A stretch of 64,000 bases of DNA from assembly GCA_038503065.1 (NCBI GenBank), contig JBCAMK010000011.1, positions 682,001 through 746,000 of the forward strand, read 5' to 3'. Shown here piece by piece: positions 21,667 to 34,936 of the stretch. This DNA comes from Paragyromitra xinjiangensis. Its lineage: Eukaryota; Ascomycota; Pezizomycetes; Pezizales; Discinaceae. The notes under the pieces were generated by a model. The model was not told where the DNA came from and made no database searches. It saw nothing but the letters and a program-made list of their open reading frames with translations. The position numbers and the translations under genes were made by a program. Numbering within the stretch: the first letter of the stretch is position 1; every line of letters starts with the position of its first letter.

Positions 21667-24600
21667 CTAATGCTGCCCAACATGAAGTGGTTTCCGAGCC
21701 CAGCCAACTAAAGATCTCCATCCAGAACCTTTCTCTTTAGCCTCGCTCAATACCTGCCCAACCGTATCTACAGCCAACTGCCATTCCCCATCGTTCGCCT
21801 CAGCACTGATCTTCAGCATCCATTTTTCCCAAATCCAGCTGCCAACTAATCCTGTGATTGGTGATGCGTTCTCGAGACTCCCCTTCTTAGCCCCCACATC
21901 TTCCCAAGCTTCCATCTTCCTCCTAACCTCTTCCTTAACCATTTCCAAATCCTGTGATTCATGCTGCGGTAAATGAATGTCCCCTTTCGAAGGAACTTTT
22001 GGCTTCGAGCTTGGTGGTGCCATCGGCAGAAACAGCCAAGTGCGCTTGATTTCCCCAAACCCTGCCCTATTTAGTCTAGAAACCCATCGTTTAGTTGGTG
22101 TCGGATCGTAGTTCTTAGACACAAGGCTTTCGGCAAACTTCTCAGACAGGTCAGAACCCAAAGGGCCGGCATTAATGATGTCATTATCGAAAAGTGAAAA
22201 CTCCAGGTGGCCACCCGGCTTCAATACTCGAAGGCATTCTTCGAGACAAAGATCATATTCGTCTTGATTTTGTTCTGATGATCTGAAGGGAACTGTGGTC
22301 TTCAGAGTAAGGTAAATAGTCCGAGCAGAAACGACGTCGAAATGATTAGACGGGAATGGTAACCTCCAAAGGTTGGAGACAATGAGGTGTCGATGATTCT
22401 TAGGTCCGCGGTATTTATCCGCCGAAAGTGGAGTATCCTGTTGCTCGGCATCATCCGCCACCGTCGATTTTCCCTGAGCACGAGTCGTGACGGTATAAAC
22501 CTTCGCCTTTGGATAATCGTAGGCGCAATGCCAACCCCAATCCGCTTTATAAACATTAGAAATGAGGTGAAAGATAAGATAACTTTAACGAAAGCGCTCA
22601 TACCAATAGGTAATCCACCTAAGTCAAGAACCCGTCTCCGTTCATGGTCTGCGACGGACACTTCAACCATCACGTTCTCCAGCATTTGCGTAGCTCGTTG
22701 ATCCATCTTAACTGTTGCCCTTCTTGTTAATCGTTTCGCTGAGGCCGCCAACAATGTCTCGTGTCCCGGACTGATCACGACTCTTCCAAAATTCATCCAC
22801 CTTAGGGCCATCAATGCCCATAAGCTGGTCAGAATTTCCTCTCCAACTTCTCTCTGCCTAACATTGGCAGAAGTAGGCCCCGGTATCTTCGGAGCACTAG
22901 ATTTTCTTTTGTTCATGCCGGCAATAAGTGGGTAATCTTTTCGAAGATGGGAGCAGATCCTCTGAGCTTGCAAGGCGTCGAAGCGGGGCATCCGGTGAAC
23001 GAATGGATCAAGGTCTCCTGAACCTTTAACAAATGCTCTAAACGCGCGAAGATATGATGAATCCTTAGTGTCATCGTCTTCCTTCTCAGGAGCAGGAGTC
23101 TGATCCTCGGAATCCTTCATTGCGGGGGCCGATTTAGATTGTTCCGGCTTCGCGATAGCATCATTTAGCTTTGCAGCACCATCTCCTTCGGTTACCAATA
23201 ATTCCGGTATAGCTTCCTTTACATCCTTATCATCTCCGGCCACCTCCTTAAAAGTATCAGTTGTTTCCACCAAAGTCTCCATCAATGTTTCGATGGATTT
23301 CTCAGTTGAGGCTGACACGTCGCCAGGGTTCTCGGTCGGAAGATCGTCTAATGACACCTGAGTCATGTCTGTCGATCCTCGAGAAGAGGTTTCTTGGTCG
23401 GTGGTGCTATATTTGCTGAAGAATAAAGGTAGGACTCCAAGACCGTCAGCTTCGTCAAACAAAAGTGACATTCCCTTAGGGATAAAGTCGTCGTCTGCCG
23501 GGTTCGTCTCATAAGCAGGTTGCCGTGGTGTATAAGACCGGCTTGTAAGCGCCGGGCTTTTCGTCGCGTGACTGGGCGATTTCATTAATGTATCCGAAGC
23601 GCCGGGAATAAACGACGAGTAAAATAGTGTTGGAGACGGGATGTTAATTATTCCCAATCCCTCGGGGACCGATGTAGGATATTCTCCCAATCTACTCAGC
23701 CGTTTGCTCAAGCGCTTCTGCCCATCCGGGGCGGTAGGAGGAGGCCGGTGTGGAGGTGGGCCGGGAGATGCAACATGTACATGTATTTCTTCCGATTCTC
23801 CGGTTGATGTATGGTCTGTGTCAAACACGAAGATTGTCGGCTTCGGTGGGGGTGTTGGAGGGGTATCATAAAGGGCAGTATCAGGAACGGTCAGAGGTTC
23901 GTCTACAGATGCGGCCGCACTACGAGGAGGAGTAGTAACATCAAGCGACCTTCTCCATAACTTTGGAGGGGGGATCGGCGGAGGAGGAGAATCTGATCCA
24001 CTTTGTCTCATGTCTTTCGGCATTGGAACACTGCGAGGGGTAAATCTTGTTCTAGGACTTATCGAATTTTCCTCAACATCAAGCCGCAACAGCAAAAAAC
24101 CATCTTCATCCTCATTCCCGTCTGAAGGAAAGGAATCTTCATTAATATCTTCATCTAAAGAGTCATCAAACAAATCCTCATATTCCCCGTACAACGCGTC
24201 TTGTCCTTTAAGACCCCGTGCTGGGCGAGTGCGATTTTTTCGGAATGTTGTTGGGTCGAATTCGGTATTGTCATTAAGATTTGATTGTAAATTTTTGCGG
24301 CCTCGACTGAGGAAGCCTTTTGAGCGAGTCGACATTGTTGAAGTTCCCGTGTTGCTTGTGCCCACGGAAGCCGTGGGCGACCCAGTTCTCTTATTAAAAG
24401 CCCCCTTAGACACCCTTGTCGAATTTCGAGGGGAAGTTGACGATTGAGAGTCGGAGGAACCCCAGGGTGAGAATGGTCGTTGCAGGGGTTCCGGAACAAC
24501 CATTGAGCTAGTAGGTGAGCTAGGTTTCGTCGATGGAGCAGAAGTTGGTGCCGTTGAATACATAGTAGAGGCGGCCCGCCGCGGGGACCTTGACTTTGTA

Positions 24601-24887
24601 CCCATTCTAAACATTTTGATAGATGAAAACAAAGGGGTACCCGAAGAGGATGACCGTGAATGACGGGTATAGGGGGACGAAATAGTATGAACAGGAGCTG
24701 GAGGGGACGGGGTATTGTTATTGCAATGTGGAGCACGGTGGGGCGTGCTAGGCGGAACAGATGAAGTTCGTACGGAAGACGTATAGTGGTCCGCCCACGG
24801 AGTCAGTTGCCGTTTGTCCTTAGAAAATTCGCGAGGTTCACCTGCACCAGTGCTCAGACGTAGCAGAGGCGGTGGAGGCTGTCTCAT
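21667..24887 (-). CDS. Large disordered protein with C-terminal SAM-dependent methyltransferase domain
   Basis: CDS complement(join(21667..22544,22604..24887)), 1053 aa; the 59-nt intron (GTATGAG...AAAG) joins VLDLGGLPI to ADWGWHCAYDYPKAKVYTV. The first ~600 residues are Ser/Pro/Thr-rich and disordered, with proline runs (PPPPIPPP, PPTPPPKP) and acidic patches. The C-terminal ~330 residues form a class I methyltransferase: motif I DLGG (about 754), LRRLPF-type motif FPSNHFDVVSA, and VLKPGGHLEFSLFD (motif III, Methyltransf_11 style). Substrate is unknown; LaeA-like proteins are shorter and lack this leader. I chose the ATG at 24887 (MRQPPPPLLRLS) rather than the in-frame 25049, whose leader looks like UTR translated by chance. 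Confidence 0.78.
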
Positions 24888-27450
24888 TTGAAGGAACCAG
24901 ATTCGTCGCAATGAATAATGTAATGGATATACAATGAGGGTGATATAGAGGTGTGGGACCCGCAGGTAGGAGACCGGGGTAAGGACGTTGTTGTTGCAAG
25001 AAGTTAGAGTGCTGAACAATCTGCCAGGATATCCGAAGTAAAGCAGCACTCCTTTCCTTGAAATTCCCTTTCTCTTTCTGATATCAAGGAGATATCAAGG
25101 GGCCAGGACGAACCGAGATCGATACCGGATATCCAACGCTCTGATATGCAGGTTGCGCTACCTACCAGACTAGTGGGAAGTAGCTGATCTCCTCGATATG
25201 AAGCTTCCGAGACCACCTGTGCCAAAATAAGGTGAGCACACAGAATATCCCAGAGTTCAAACAAAGTAGCCAGAGGGAGAAACAAAAGGTCAGCAAGAAT
25301 ATTGAGGGGGCAGCATACCTCTATACTTACAGAAAGCCAAGTTCTATGCATCGTGGTTCTTCCCGATTTTGTACTCTGCCAGTACTGCGCACTTTTCTTT
25401 TTCTCCGCCGTATCATTTCTGGATGACCATCTCGGTGGTCCAAAGAAGGCGAGCGTGGCAAGGCCAAGCATCATCATGCAAGTAAGCGACCTCCAGATAC
25501 GTAGTTACGAGATGAGGCACATTCTCTCACCCCGAAAACAGCATCGTGCTGCATCCATCTTAGAGAAACTGTGATAGAAGATGGAATAAAAGAGGGGTGA
25601 CGTGCGGGTTTCAGTTGTCTTGTGTTCAGCTGCATGGCGCATTGCGTGCAATTGGGAAGGACAGAACGCAGGTTGTCGTTTTTCGGCCTTCGTTCCAGTT
25701 CTCATTCCTTTCTTTTCCACCCAATTTCCTCTCTCGTACAGAACTCGGTGCAGGTCGCCTTCACACATGGATATCTTCCTGATTTCACCATATTAAATTC
25801 CACGTGAAGACACGGTTTAGGGTTCGCGCGCGCTTCGAGTCGCAAAACCTCATGTGTTCTCAAAAAACTTTCCACTATATCTTTCGCACGAGATCTCCAC
25901 TTCAAAGTTCCCCGACACCTTCCTCGGGCTCTCTTGGCCTCGTCACTGTTGCCCATCAAATGAGGTACATTGTCTCAGTTGGGCCTTAATTTTCAACCAA
26001 CCGTAGCGCCCACGGCTGTCGGCAGATTACGCCATTGAACAAAACGTGTTTCCCTATGCTTTTTGGGGAGGAAAGACCCTGTGTGATTCTGTGAAACATC
26101 TTCCTTCGGGTTTCCACAGACCTTCTGGAAGAAATCTAGATTTGTTTCTATTGGCTCCCCGATCCCAAATCTCGATCACCCTCCCCTCCCACGAACCTTC
26201 TTTTAGCAATCCTTCAGGTGCATGTAGTTATGATATATACGCATGCGAAGCTTGCAAACAAGCAGTGATACTAAATAACGGGGAGGAGAGATCGGCAAGC
26301 CTCCAAAGAAAATCGCTTATAATACTTCAGGGTCCTAAGGCCCCCACCTTAGCAAAACACCTATCGCCGTTTACGTCCCGAACCCTAGGCCCCGTATACC
26401 AAGGAGCGGCCGAGAGCTCGCCCCTTACGAAAGACGTAGAGATACTTTTACATACAGTTTAATTCACCAGACCTTGCTTTCCTCCGGCTACACCGGTTAT
26501 AAGTGAAGAACCAAGTCTGCCGCTTTGACCTCTGAAATACCCAGTCACCCCGCCGAAGAAGCTTGAAAACCACCCAGAACACGCCAGAAGTCAAGCCATA
26601 AGCCGGACACTCCCAGAGCCGGGTTTAAAGCTCCCGAGCCGCTTTTTGCCTCCACGACTTTCGCTCAACATCACATTAACTTATGCGTCATATAGAGCGG
26701 GAAATTTTTCTTGAATGGAGTCAAGGACACAGCCAAGAACTCATAGGGTACTTTAGTTGAATAGGTAATAGGATCGGGCTTTAAACAAAGCTAAGGCTAT
26801 GGCTGTAATACACGAAAATTTGATTGACACGTTGCACCCCATAGTTCTCCTATAGATTCAATTTTCAAAAATGCAGAAACTATCCCGCAGCATTTCGTAT
26901 GATTAAATACTACATGTAATCTGACTCTATTTATAGTTCCGATCGCGATGCTGCGCTGCGTGGAAAGAACGGGCATATAACGGCCTATCTACACTGAAAT
27001 GTTCACGTTTACATTTTCACAAACGGGGCCTAGTCCTATGGATCATAACAGAGCATGCTGTTGCTCGTGAGATTCGCATAAGCAACATGAATCGAAAGTG
27101 TCTAGTCTACGCATCTTGTATCACCACATAAGTAAGAATATGTGTGACTAAGCTTCAACTCTAGCCACAATAGGAAAGGTAATAGAATACTGCAAGGAAG
27201 GGATCGCAGAAACCTGCATATTAGTCGCGTGTTCGGGTCTTATCTAGCTGCAACCTTTGCAACACAAGAAGCTACTCATAATCGTAGTGCAACAAATGGT
27301 ATTGTACTGTAGGTAGCCGCGACATGTGATTGGTTGCACTAAATGTTACTCATGAATTTGTACTGGTACAAGTTAGGTACTCCACAACATGTGATAAGAA
27401 GTCAAGTTTCACCCAGGATTGTAACCAGAGGATTCAAGTTTCCGATATAA
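24888..27450. other. Promoter/5' region of the methyltransferase gene and gene-poor spacer
   Basis: Many overlapping ORFs of 60-157 codons occur on both strands between 25.0 and 26.5 kb, but none has recognisable protein content, so I call none. CT-rich tracts suggest a long 5' leader. No tRNA was recognised. Confidence 0.4.
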
Positions 27451-27474
27451 CGATACCTAACGATACCTAACGAT
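27451..27474. repeat. Short tandem repeat (CGATACCTAA unit)
   Basis: Two and a half tandem copies of the 10-bp unit CGATACCTAA. Confidence 0.7.
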
Positions 27475-30400
27475 TATACGCGCCTAATTATATAACTGTG
27501 TACCTATACTACCAATCATCTCTTAGTCCACATGTCCAATAGGAGTACCCAGAGAACTTACACCACGTATCCCAGCCAAGATAATAGATTTCCTTAGTAC
27601 CAACAATATTTCAAGCATCCCAAGTAGGTAAGGGTTCACTCATTTTGCAGGGCAGAGCCTGTTCGGTGCTACTATCAACATGTACCCCGCACAGCATCCA
27701 TAAAATCTAGACACGCGGCTCTGATACTCATTTCTGTGCGTATGGTTGCTTTTCCTCTAATCCATATCCACGATTCTCCACATACCTCGCTTATTCCCCA
27801 AGATTTTCACCGCGAAGGGACAAAACACTTTTGAGACTAACTCCGAGTTCTCTGTTGCACCGGCGTTGCCGTTTTCGAAGTAGTTACTTCACCTCCTCAT
27901 CAGCCTGCAACGATTGGCTTATGCCCCTTGGGGGAAATAAGCCACCACTTGAACCTGTGCGATACCTTTCCACGCGAAGTATGGGGGCAAGGAATGGCCT
28001 AAAAAGCACTTCTAAGAGCAATATCTCTGACGATCGAACTATTGATTTTCTCGGGATCTCCGCGGCTCTATAGGTAGTAGGGTTTAAGATATAGCTGCAG
28101 CATATTTCCGTAAGTCAGAGATCCGCGTGATACGAAAAGCGCAGCAAACCGTCGGATATACCAACAGTATTGGACCCGGCGAGTTGACATTTTAGCAAGG
28201 CTGATTTGGTAAAAAAAAAACCAAGGAAACACGGATCAGCCTTGAGCGGAAATTATGTGTTTTGGGTTTTGCAAGTACGCACAAGAAAAACGTATGTGGG
28301 CTGCAATTGTACTTCGCAACATACACCCAAAAAAAAATGATTTTCGTTAATACACAACTGAACGTAAGCAATATGTCAGTGTCCGTAGGTATTTGTACAA
28401 ACGACCAGGTAGTAATGTCTCATGTAAATAGATCTGGGTCCCCTTGCCCAGGGGTTTGAGGCGCTGTATTGCTTCGGTGGTCCCTAACTACATGTAGCCT
28501 TCTTGCCAATAGGTGACACAATTGCCATTATGAATGGAGTTGTGTAAGAATTCACAAAGGCGCTTTTACTTAGAACCGATCGCTGACGGCAAAATGTCCG
28601 GTGCCAACTTCAAAAAAATATCGAGCTGTGGCTTACATTCCGACGCCAATTGTCGCCACGGCGCCAGAGTCAGATTCGTCAAGATTACCAGAGTCGCCAT
28701 CCAAGATCTGTTCGGAATTATTGACAGTCATATTATATTGGAGAAGGGGGAAGCCTTCAAGATATTTGCAAAAGGGTCCGATCGCGTGAGACAGTAATCT
28801 CTCTGGAAAATTCTCTCAATACCATCGCTTGGAGAAACATGCTACAGCTGGACGGAAGTACCCGTTGAAGTCTGTTCCCAAGGCAACGCTGTAACTCGCC
28901 AACGGCCCGAGCCTCGGAGCTCGGCTTTTGCCTACTGTGAAAACTTTAACCAGCGGGTCGGGATGATCCGCAGCTAGCGGCTCGAGCATCCCAACCAGAT
29001 TGACAGCACGGTTCAGCACGTGCCAAAATCAGCTTCGAACAGAGCCGAATTCTAGCTAGGTATCATAGAAATTGGTGGGGGTAGACATAGATGAAGGCAT
29101 CATCGCCACCTCAAAGGCAGAGGTTAATGGCAGTAGGTGATTACACTATTAGAAGCAAAAGGAGTGAAAAGGAGAGTATAGAATGTGACTTGGTGACCAA
29201 GTCGTTCCATCCCACAAGCAAATTTCCATACTTAAAACGCTCGAGAGGTTAACTACTAATGTAAATCCAATCCCTGCATAACACGGCATATTGTACGTTT
29301 ATTTTAGGGAATTCACGCGTCTATCCTACCCTGAGAGTTTTCGATGTGCCTATGAACCTGCGTCTCATAAAACCTCACATGGACTTTGCTGACCAATAAT
29401 AACACTAATCCCTAATATACGAGTCAAGGCTATCAAATACCACGCGAGCGTAAACGCGCGATATCGATCATGAGCATGTGCTTTTTCCTATACGTTTCGA
29501 ATGGCGTTAGTTCAGACCTTGTGGTTCATTTTCATTTCATTAAAAATACTCCTTTATTCAAAGGCCCAATCACACGCTAAAGAACAATATATTACTGAAT
29601 AGAAGCTCGTATGAGTTGGGAATTGCTAGCAATTATAGGCAAAGCCCCTTGCAATTGTATGTGGTTTTGCTAAAGCAAGAGATAATTACCGAGTAATTAA
29701 TTCTCTTCAAATTAATTTTCGGTGGGTTGGGGCCGCTGGGTAGTGGGGTTCAGTAATGTCTCAAAGTTCCATGAATCGTAACGTTAGATGCCAATGCAAC
29801 CATTACCCCGCTTGACACCACAGAATATCACTCGATTTAGTTGGATTCGACCAATTTTGAGCGCGGTTGCCGCCGGCAGGGTATTACTTACTTAGAATAT
29901 AGATAAACCCTAATAAGGGTTAATATTTGGACAATAGTTTATGCCTGGGTTTATTCTTGATTGTCTGTAGTTAGTGGCCCATGCAAAGTCGTCTCCTTAA
30001 AGACAAGAATGTGGGTTTTGTAGGTTATGCTAGGCTAGGGTCGGAAACTAATGACACTTGGGGGCTACATTTGTTTAGACTTAATAATATAGTTTTTATG
30101 GGTAGGTTAAGGGATATGCAAAATCGCTAAACGGGGTCCGGTTTGTTTTATACTGATTTCAAGTCGATCTATGGAGGATATGGAAGGGATGTGCGTTTTA
30201 GTTTGATGGTTCCAGCTTCTTTCTCATACAAGGAGATCTCAATCTTAAGCCTGCTAGGGTTTGCTACAGTGGGACTCGCCACGGAAAATTCGTCAACAGC
30301 CATCGGCGAAAACTTTCTAATTTTCCTTAGACACCTGATACCCGTGCCTTCATTTCGACTCCTCACGTGCGCCGCCATAGTACTTCCAGATTACCCCTAC

Positions 30401-32578
30401 ATAAATGTGGTACCGGATCGCCGGCCGTCAGACCGTTTTTTATTACGTAGACGAGCGCTCCGACGAGTTATCTAGGCGATATGCCCGTTAAATATCTTTA
30501 CCGATGATGAGGTCCGTGGAGTGGCATGGGCTTAGGCTTATATGAAATTTCCCGGTAACTTTAAACGCCTGGTTTCCGCCTAGCTGTTTCACGTTGCAGA
30601 TCAACACCACATTTGAGTATAAATTGAGTGAATATAGGTGGTCTTTGCTGAGAGTGACACCTTTTTCTCGGATTTTCTGGGTGTCTTTGACGCCGCTGAA
30701 ACAAATATGTCTATGGATCGGTGGGATTCCCTCCAGCTGCATGCTGGTATTGGCCGTGGTGATATCGACAAATTTTCGATAGTCCAGTGCGGTTCGTCAA
30801 CCTGTGGCTCCAGCCTTCTATCAAGTAGTTGAACAGTCAGCCATCTCGGATGGCGGCAAAGATAAGAAGATGGGAGGGGTAAAGATATCGGAATTGCGTT
30901 TGAGGTAGTGGTTAATAAAATTGTGGCCACCGTTGCTCAACCATTCCGATGGTACGGGTGTTTTAGTATAGGTTCCCAATATTTTAGATTTTGACCTGTG
31001 CTAATTCAAAACGGAATGTTTTATCAGTCAATAGTTATAATAAATAAAAAGGTCACGGATACCGGAAGATGTACTCGTAGTCCTAGACTGATGAACCAGC
31101 AACATGTTCCATGTATCACATGAACCATTAACCGTATGCTCGAGCCTCACTATGTTCCATATATAGCCTCCGAGAGCTTTCGATGTTTTGGGGTTCATGT
31201 TCCCATTTCTGCACTTCCGCTGGGGGGCATAGTGGGGGTTCATAACTGCCGAGTGACGGTCCGTGAGACATATCCGCTCGGCACAAAATTTCTAGCCTAG
31301 GCCGGACAAATGGATAATTTAACTGGGATTTGGCCTTCGATACGGAGGGGAAGCCGTTTTTTTCGCCATGTGACTACTGTCTTACACTCTCGAGTCTTGA
31401 CTGCCCTCCCAGACACGAACTATCCGCAGGATGAGCCCAACTTTTCTATTCCGAAACATTTTGAGGCTAGAATCCACCGTGAACGCTGCAGTGGCTGAGG
31501 GTCAAACCAGGAGAAAAGTTAGTGATCTAGGTGGTTTGAAATCCAATGGACTAGGAGTGAAGCCTACGATTGTATAGGTTGCGAGCAACAGTGGGCGGAA
31601 CTCAGGGATACCGAGATACATAGCTTTTGCTCTCAATACCTACAGATCATGAGTATCCAGGAAAGACGTCTGAGCTCTTGTCTTAGCTCTCTTTTGGGGA
31701 CGGAAGTAGTGCTTGTTGATCCTGCCTCTAGGTGCTGTCTCCCTCGTATAAACATGAGGGGCCTTTGATGCCAACATTCCATGTGGTACTTGTTGATCGC
31801 CATGAAAACGCTCGGTAGCCTGTTTTACGAGATTAATTTGGGAGTAACCGCAAAGTTAAGCGTAGCCGCTTACTCGAGCTAAGCGTGAACTCCATCACTC
31901 GCTCTAGCCCAGGTACCGTAGGGGCTGGGCGAACACAGGCTGTTGCTGAGATCTAGAGGGTAGATTTACTAAACTATACCTTTCTGGAGGTCGATTTGCA
32001 GCATAAAACCAACACGCTGGACCGAATTTTCATTTTTCAGGAAATTGCTACCGCGCGTAGCAAAACGGAGTGGTACCGGTCAGAACATGGTTTTCCCACA
32101 AAAATCTGTCTTCATTATCTCGCAAGCCTCGCTCCTGGCAACAGCCTGTATTTTCCCAATCCCTACGTACATGTAGTTATCAGTATACTAGCTGCGCACA
32201 TCACGCCGGCCGGATTCGCACTAAATCTTCCTAAAAACCAAGCACTAATCAGAGAACCGGGGGTATCAACTCGAGAAACCCCAATATAAGACCGGGTATT
32301 TGAGCTACACAAACCACACTGGCTATGGAGAAACAAAAAGTAAAGCAAGCCTTGATAAAGTTGTCAATATCTACGTACTCTCCATCCCATTGCTCTTCCG
32401 CCGCTGTCAAGTTATATGCTCCCTAGGCCTGTAGAGTACCTTTTTTTATCCCTCTATTTAGTTAATATTTTCCTGTGTAAGCCATACCTGACACTATCTC
32501 CCTCATCACCCCTGTTTTTACTCATCTAGAGCTTGAGAAGAAATTTCCACCCTTTCTGGTACATCGCCATCAAGGCCG
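27475..32578. other. Gene-poor spacer of about 5 kb
   Basis: ORFs here (27831, 28534, 30143, 31996 and others) are short, overlap on both strands and carry no motif I recognise. Two TACATGTA octamers lie at 28489 and 32168. I see no repeat arms or RNA genes. Confidence 0.4.
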
Positions 32579-33556
32579 ATGCTAGGAGTCGTCCCTGCGA
32601 ACTTCAACATCAGTTTATTGAATCATCGTACTGTATATGACACTATCGATCAGTACAGAACGGCTAACTGCGCTAGGTTTAGCCCTAGGGGTACACGGTG
32701 TTCAGATCGATCCTGTCGTTGTTCCTTTCCTTCAACAGTCGGTCGGCCCATCCACGTACGCCCTATCAGCTTTCATAGATCTGACTAATGGGTCTCGGGG
32801 TTTAAATTTTGCGACCTACCTTAGATGCCGACTATCAAGGGAGCTCTTGCTATGTTTGAGGAGTTCGGGAAACTCACAAGAAAGGCTGTAAGTAGCTGGT
32901 GGAAGGTATTGAAACCTTTTGAAATGCTTGGGAGAGTTTGCCGTTTCGCCAGTCGTCCCTAATCGGATCCTTACGATACAGCCGTCAAACGTGGACCTCA
33001 AGAAGCAGAAGCTTGAGCTTATTGATTTTATCAAAAATGAAAATGAACGGATAAGAATCGCGCGAGAAGACAATCGACTACGTTCTATGGGTGGTCTCAA
33101 ATCCAAGGCTAAAGGATGTTCCAAATTTCCAGAAAATCATGAGGAATCTAGTAGAAAGGTTCTATTTGGCTATACAACAAGATTCTGTGAGATCGCTGTC
33201 TCGAGTAATTAAACGGGAGCTTCCATCAAAGGCCACTATTCTTCATGGGACAAGATGCTGGTCAATTTCATAAGTGACAGGATCGGAAGAAATATTATAA
33301 ACGATAGGATTAAGTGCGAAAGCTGCAATGAATCAAATGTCGTGGATATAGCCGGCCGCGGGATTTCTTTATTAGAAGATAAAATGATTTTGAGAAAGGT
33401 AGAAACTTGAAAAGCAAGTGCCTTTACGTCTGACACGATGAATGGTATGGAGGCTGGCACAGAGTTTCGTAAGGCTTCTAGGGATAAGTTTCGCGGTTCA
33501 CTGTGTTGTGGGATTTTTTTCAAAGTCAGGGTTCTGGTAGATGACGGCATGAAATA
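32579..33556 (+). pseudogene. Decayed coding region, possibly the N-terminus of a HeLo/STAND-type protein
   Basis: Coding-like blocks in shifted frames: 32637-32891 (ERLTALGLALGVHGVQID, later GLNFATYLRCRL), 32919-33212 (LKKQKLELIDFIKNENERI), and about 33090-33273 (KDVPNFQKIMRNLVERFYLA, then RSLSRVIKREL). The order loosely recalls the helical HeLo-type N-terminal domains of fungal NLRs, but no signature is decisive. Frameshifts near 32890 and 33100 prevent one protein. A last block near 33436-33556 (GMEAGTEFRKASRDKFRGS) may belong to it. Confidence 0.3.
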
Positions 33557-34936
33557 GAGACTTTGAACACAGTCGTGTGTATATTCGGTGCTAGGGTTAG
33601 CGATGTGAATCCTTTGTTCTAAATCCTAGTGCATAACTGTGCCGCAATCCAGGTGGTTAGTCGCACCTAGTGATAAACCTACCTAAATATCTTGCGTAAA
33701 TGAAATATCTATCTATCTATCTACCTAAATATCTTACACTTGAGAATGTATTGTGTCGAGTGATAAATAATGACCCGGTTCGATTGGCATTGGATTAAAG
33801 GCTTAGATAGAAAGCGCTAACGAGTTGAAGAAAAGGGATAAGGTAAAGGAAAGTCGAATAAAGTGTAATACAAGCAAATAATATTACAGGTTAATGCGGC
33901 AAAACCCTTATGTATCATCGTTTTTGGATTGGAGTTACCAGGTCTCGTGCCCACCTTTCATACACCACCATACACCGGGTGGATTTTGATTTTCCTGTGC
34001 TGCTTTTAAATAAGGGGGCTAGGCATGTGGGGATATGCTGGGCCCTATAGGATACTGTATCGCTCAAAGTTGCTGTATACTACATAAATCAAATCTACGG
34101 CCCACCGGTGCAGATATGTCGATGAAAAGCTCCCCGGTGATTGCAATGAAACATAGGGATGCTGCTGTAATAACTCGCAAAGAAGGCCCACTTCCAAGCT
34201 GGGCAAGGCCAAAATATTTTAATAAAAAAATCTTCGGACCCGGGAATCACGGGAATGGCGTAAAGATAGATTCGCAGGCATTGCGGGGACCTACTCGAAA
34301 CTACTTAACCCGAATATGTTCCTTCTAGATCTTCGTGAGATATTACGGTATGTTGGTGCAATCCTCTAGTATTACCCCGAGTTAGTGTGTCGAGTTCCTC
34401 AGATATGAGCAACAGGGATCACTAAAAGGGTCTATTATCGGAAATCTGGTGATCTTGGTGTTGATCGTTTATATTCGCTTTGGTATAAAGATTGGAAGTG
34501 TTATTATGTTGTGTGTTCCCACATTTATCATTAACTACGAGTAACGTTTAAACTAACAGGTAGAGCGATGATTGGGCATGCAGTACTAGATATCACATAG
34601 CACCATAATCGTCACTACCATCATCGTAGAATAATCTCTCCACTCTAGTACCAAACCCTAGACGGACCGAGCAATAAACACGGACAGTAAAGAGCTAGAT
34701 TCTCGAACTCTTTTCTGATGTAAATTTCGGGCACATCATTCGGTTGAAAGCATATAAAGAGTAAGAGTTAAAAAAGGCAAATTTTACAGCTAAAAAAAGC
34801 AGAGAACCTCAAAACAAAGAGAAGTTTGTTTTTTATTCTCCAAATTCATCACATTTTGCTCCCCAACCCTGACCCAACCCCAGCCCGTGTTGCCCGAAAA
34901 ATTACAAGCTTTTTTTTGATATTTGAAATTTGAAAT
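33557..34936. other. Spacer with a small tetranucleotide repeat
   Basis: An (ATCT)n run at about 33705-33722 lies between two copies of ACCTAAATATCTT (33680 and 33723). At 34338-34351 GAGATATTACGGTA equals the end of the 4.5-kb foldback element, without a partner arm nearby. The right end is the RPS6 3' UTR. Confidence 0.45.

Noticed and set aside
24888..25049. Upstream in-frame start for the methyltransferase gene
   Set aside because: The 54 extra residues look like translated leader, and MRQPPPPLLRLS is a more natural start; not excluded.
26046..26462. 138-aa plus-strand ORF
   Set aside because: No recognisable protein; overlapped by other ORFs of similar quality and no splice or start support.
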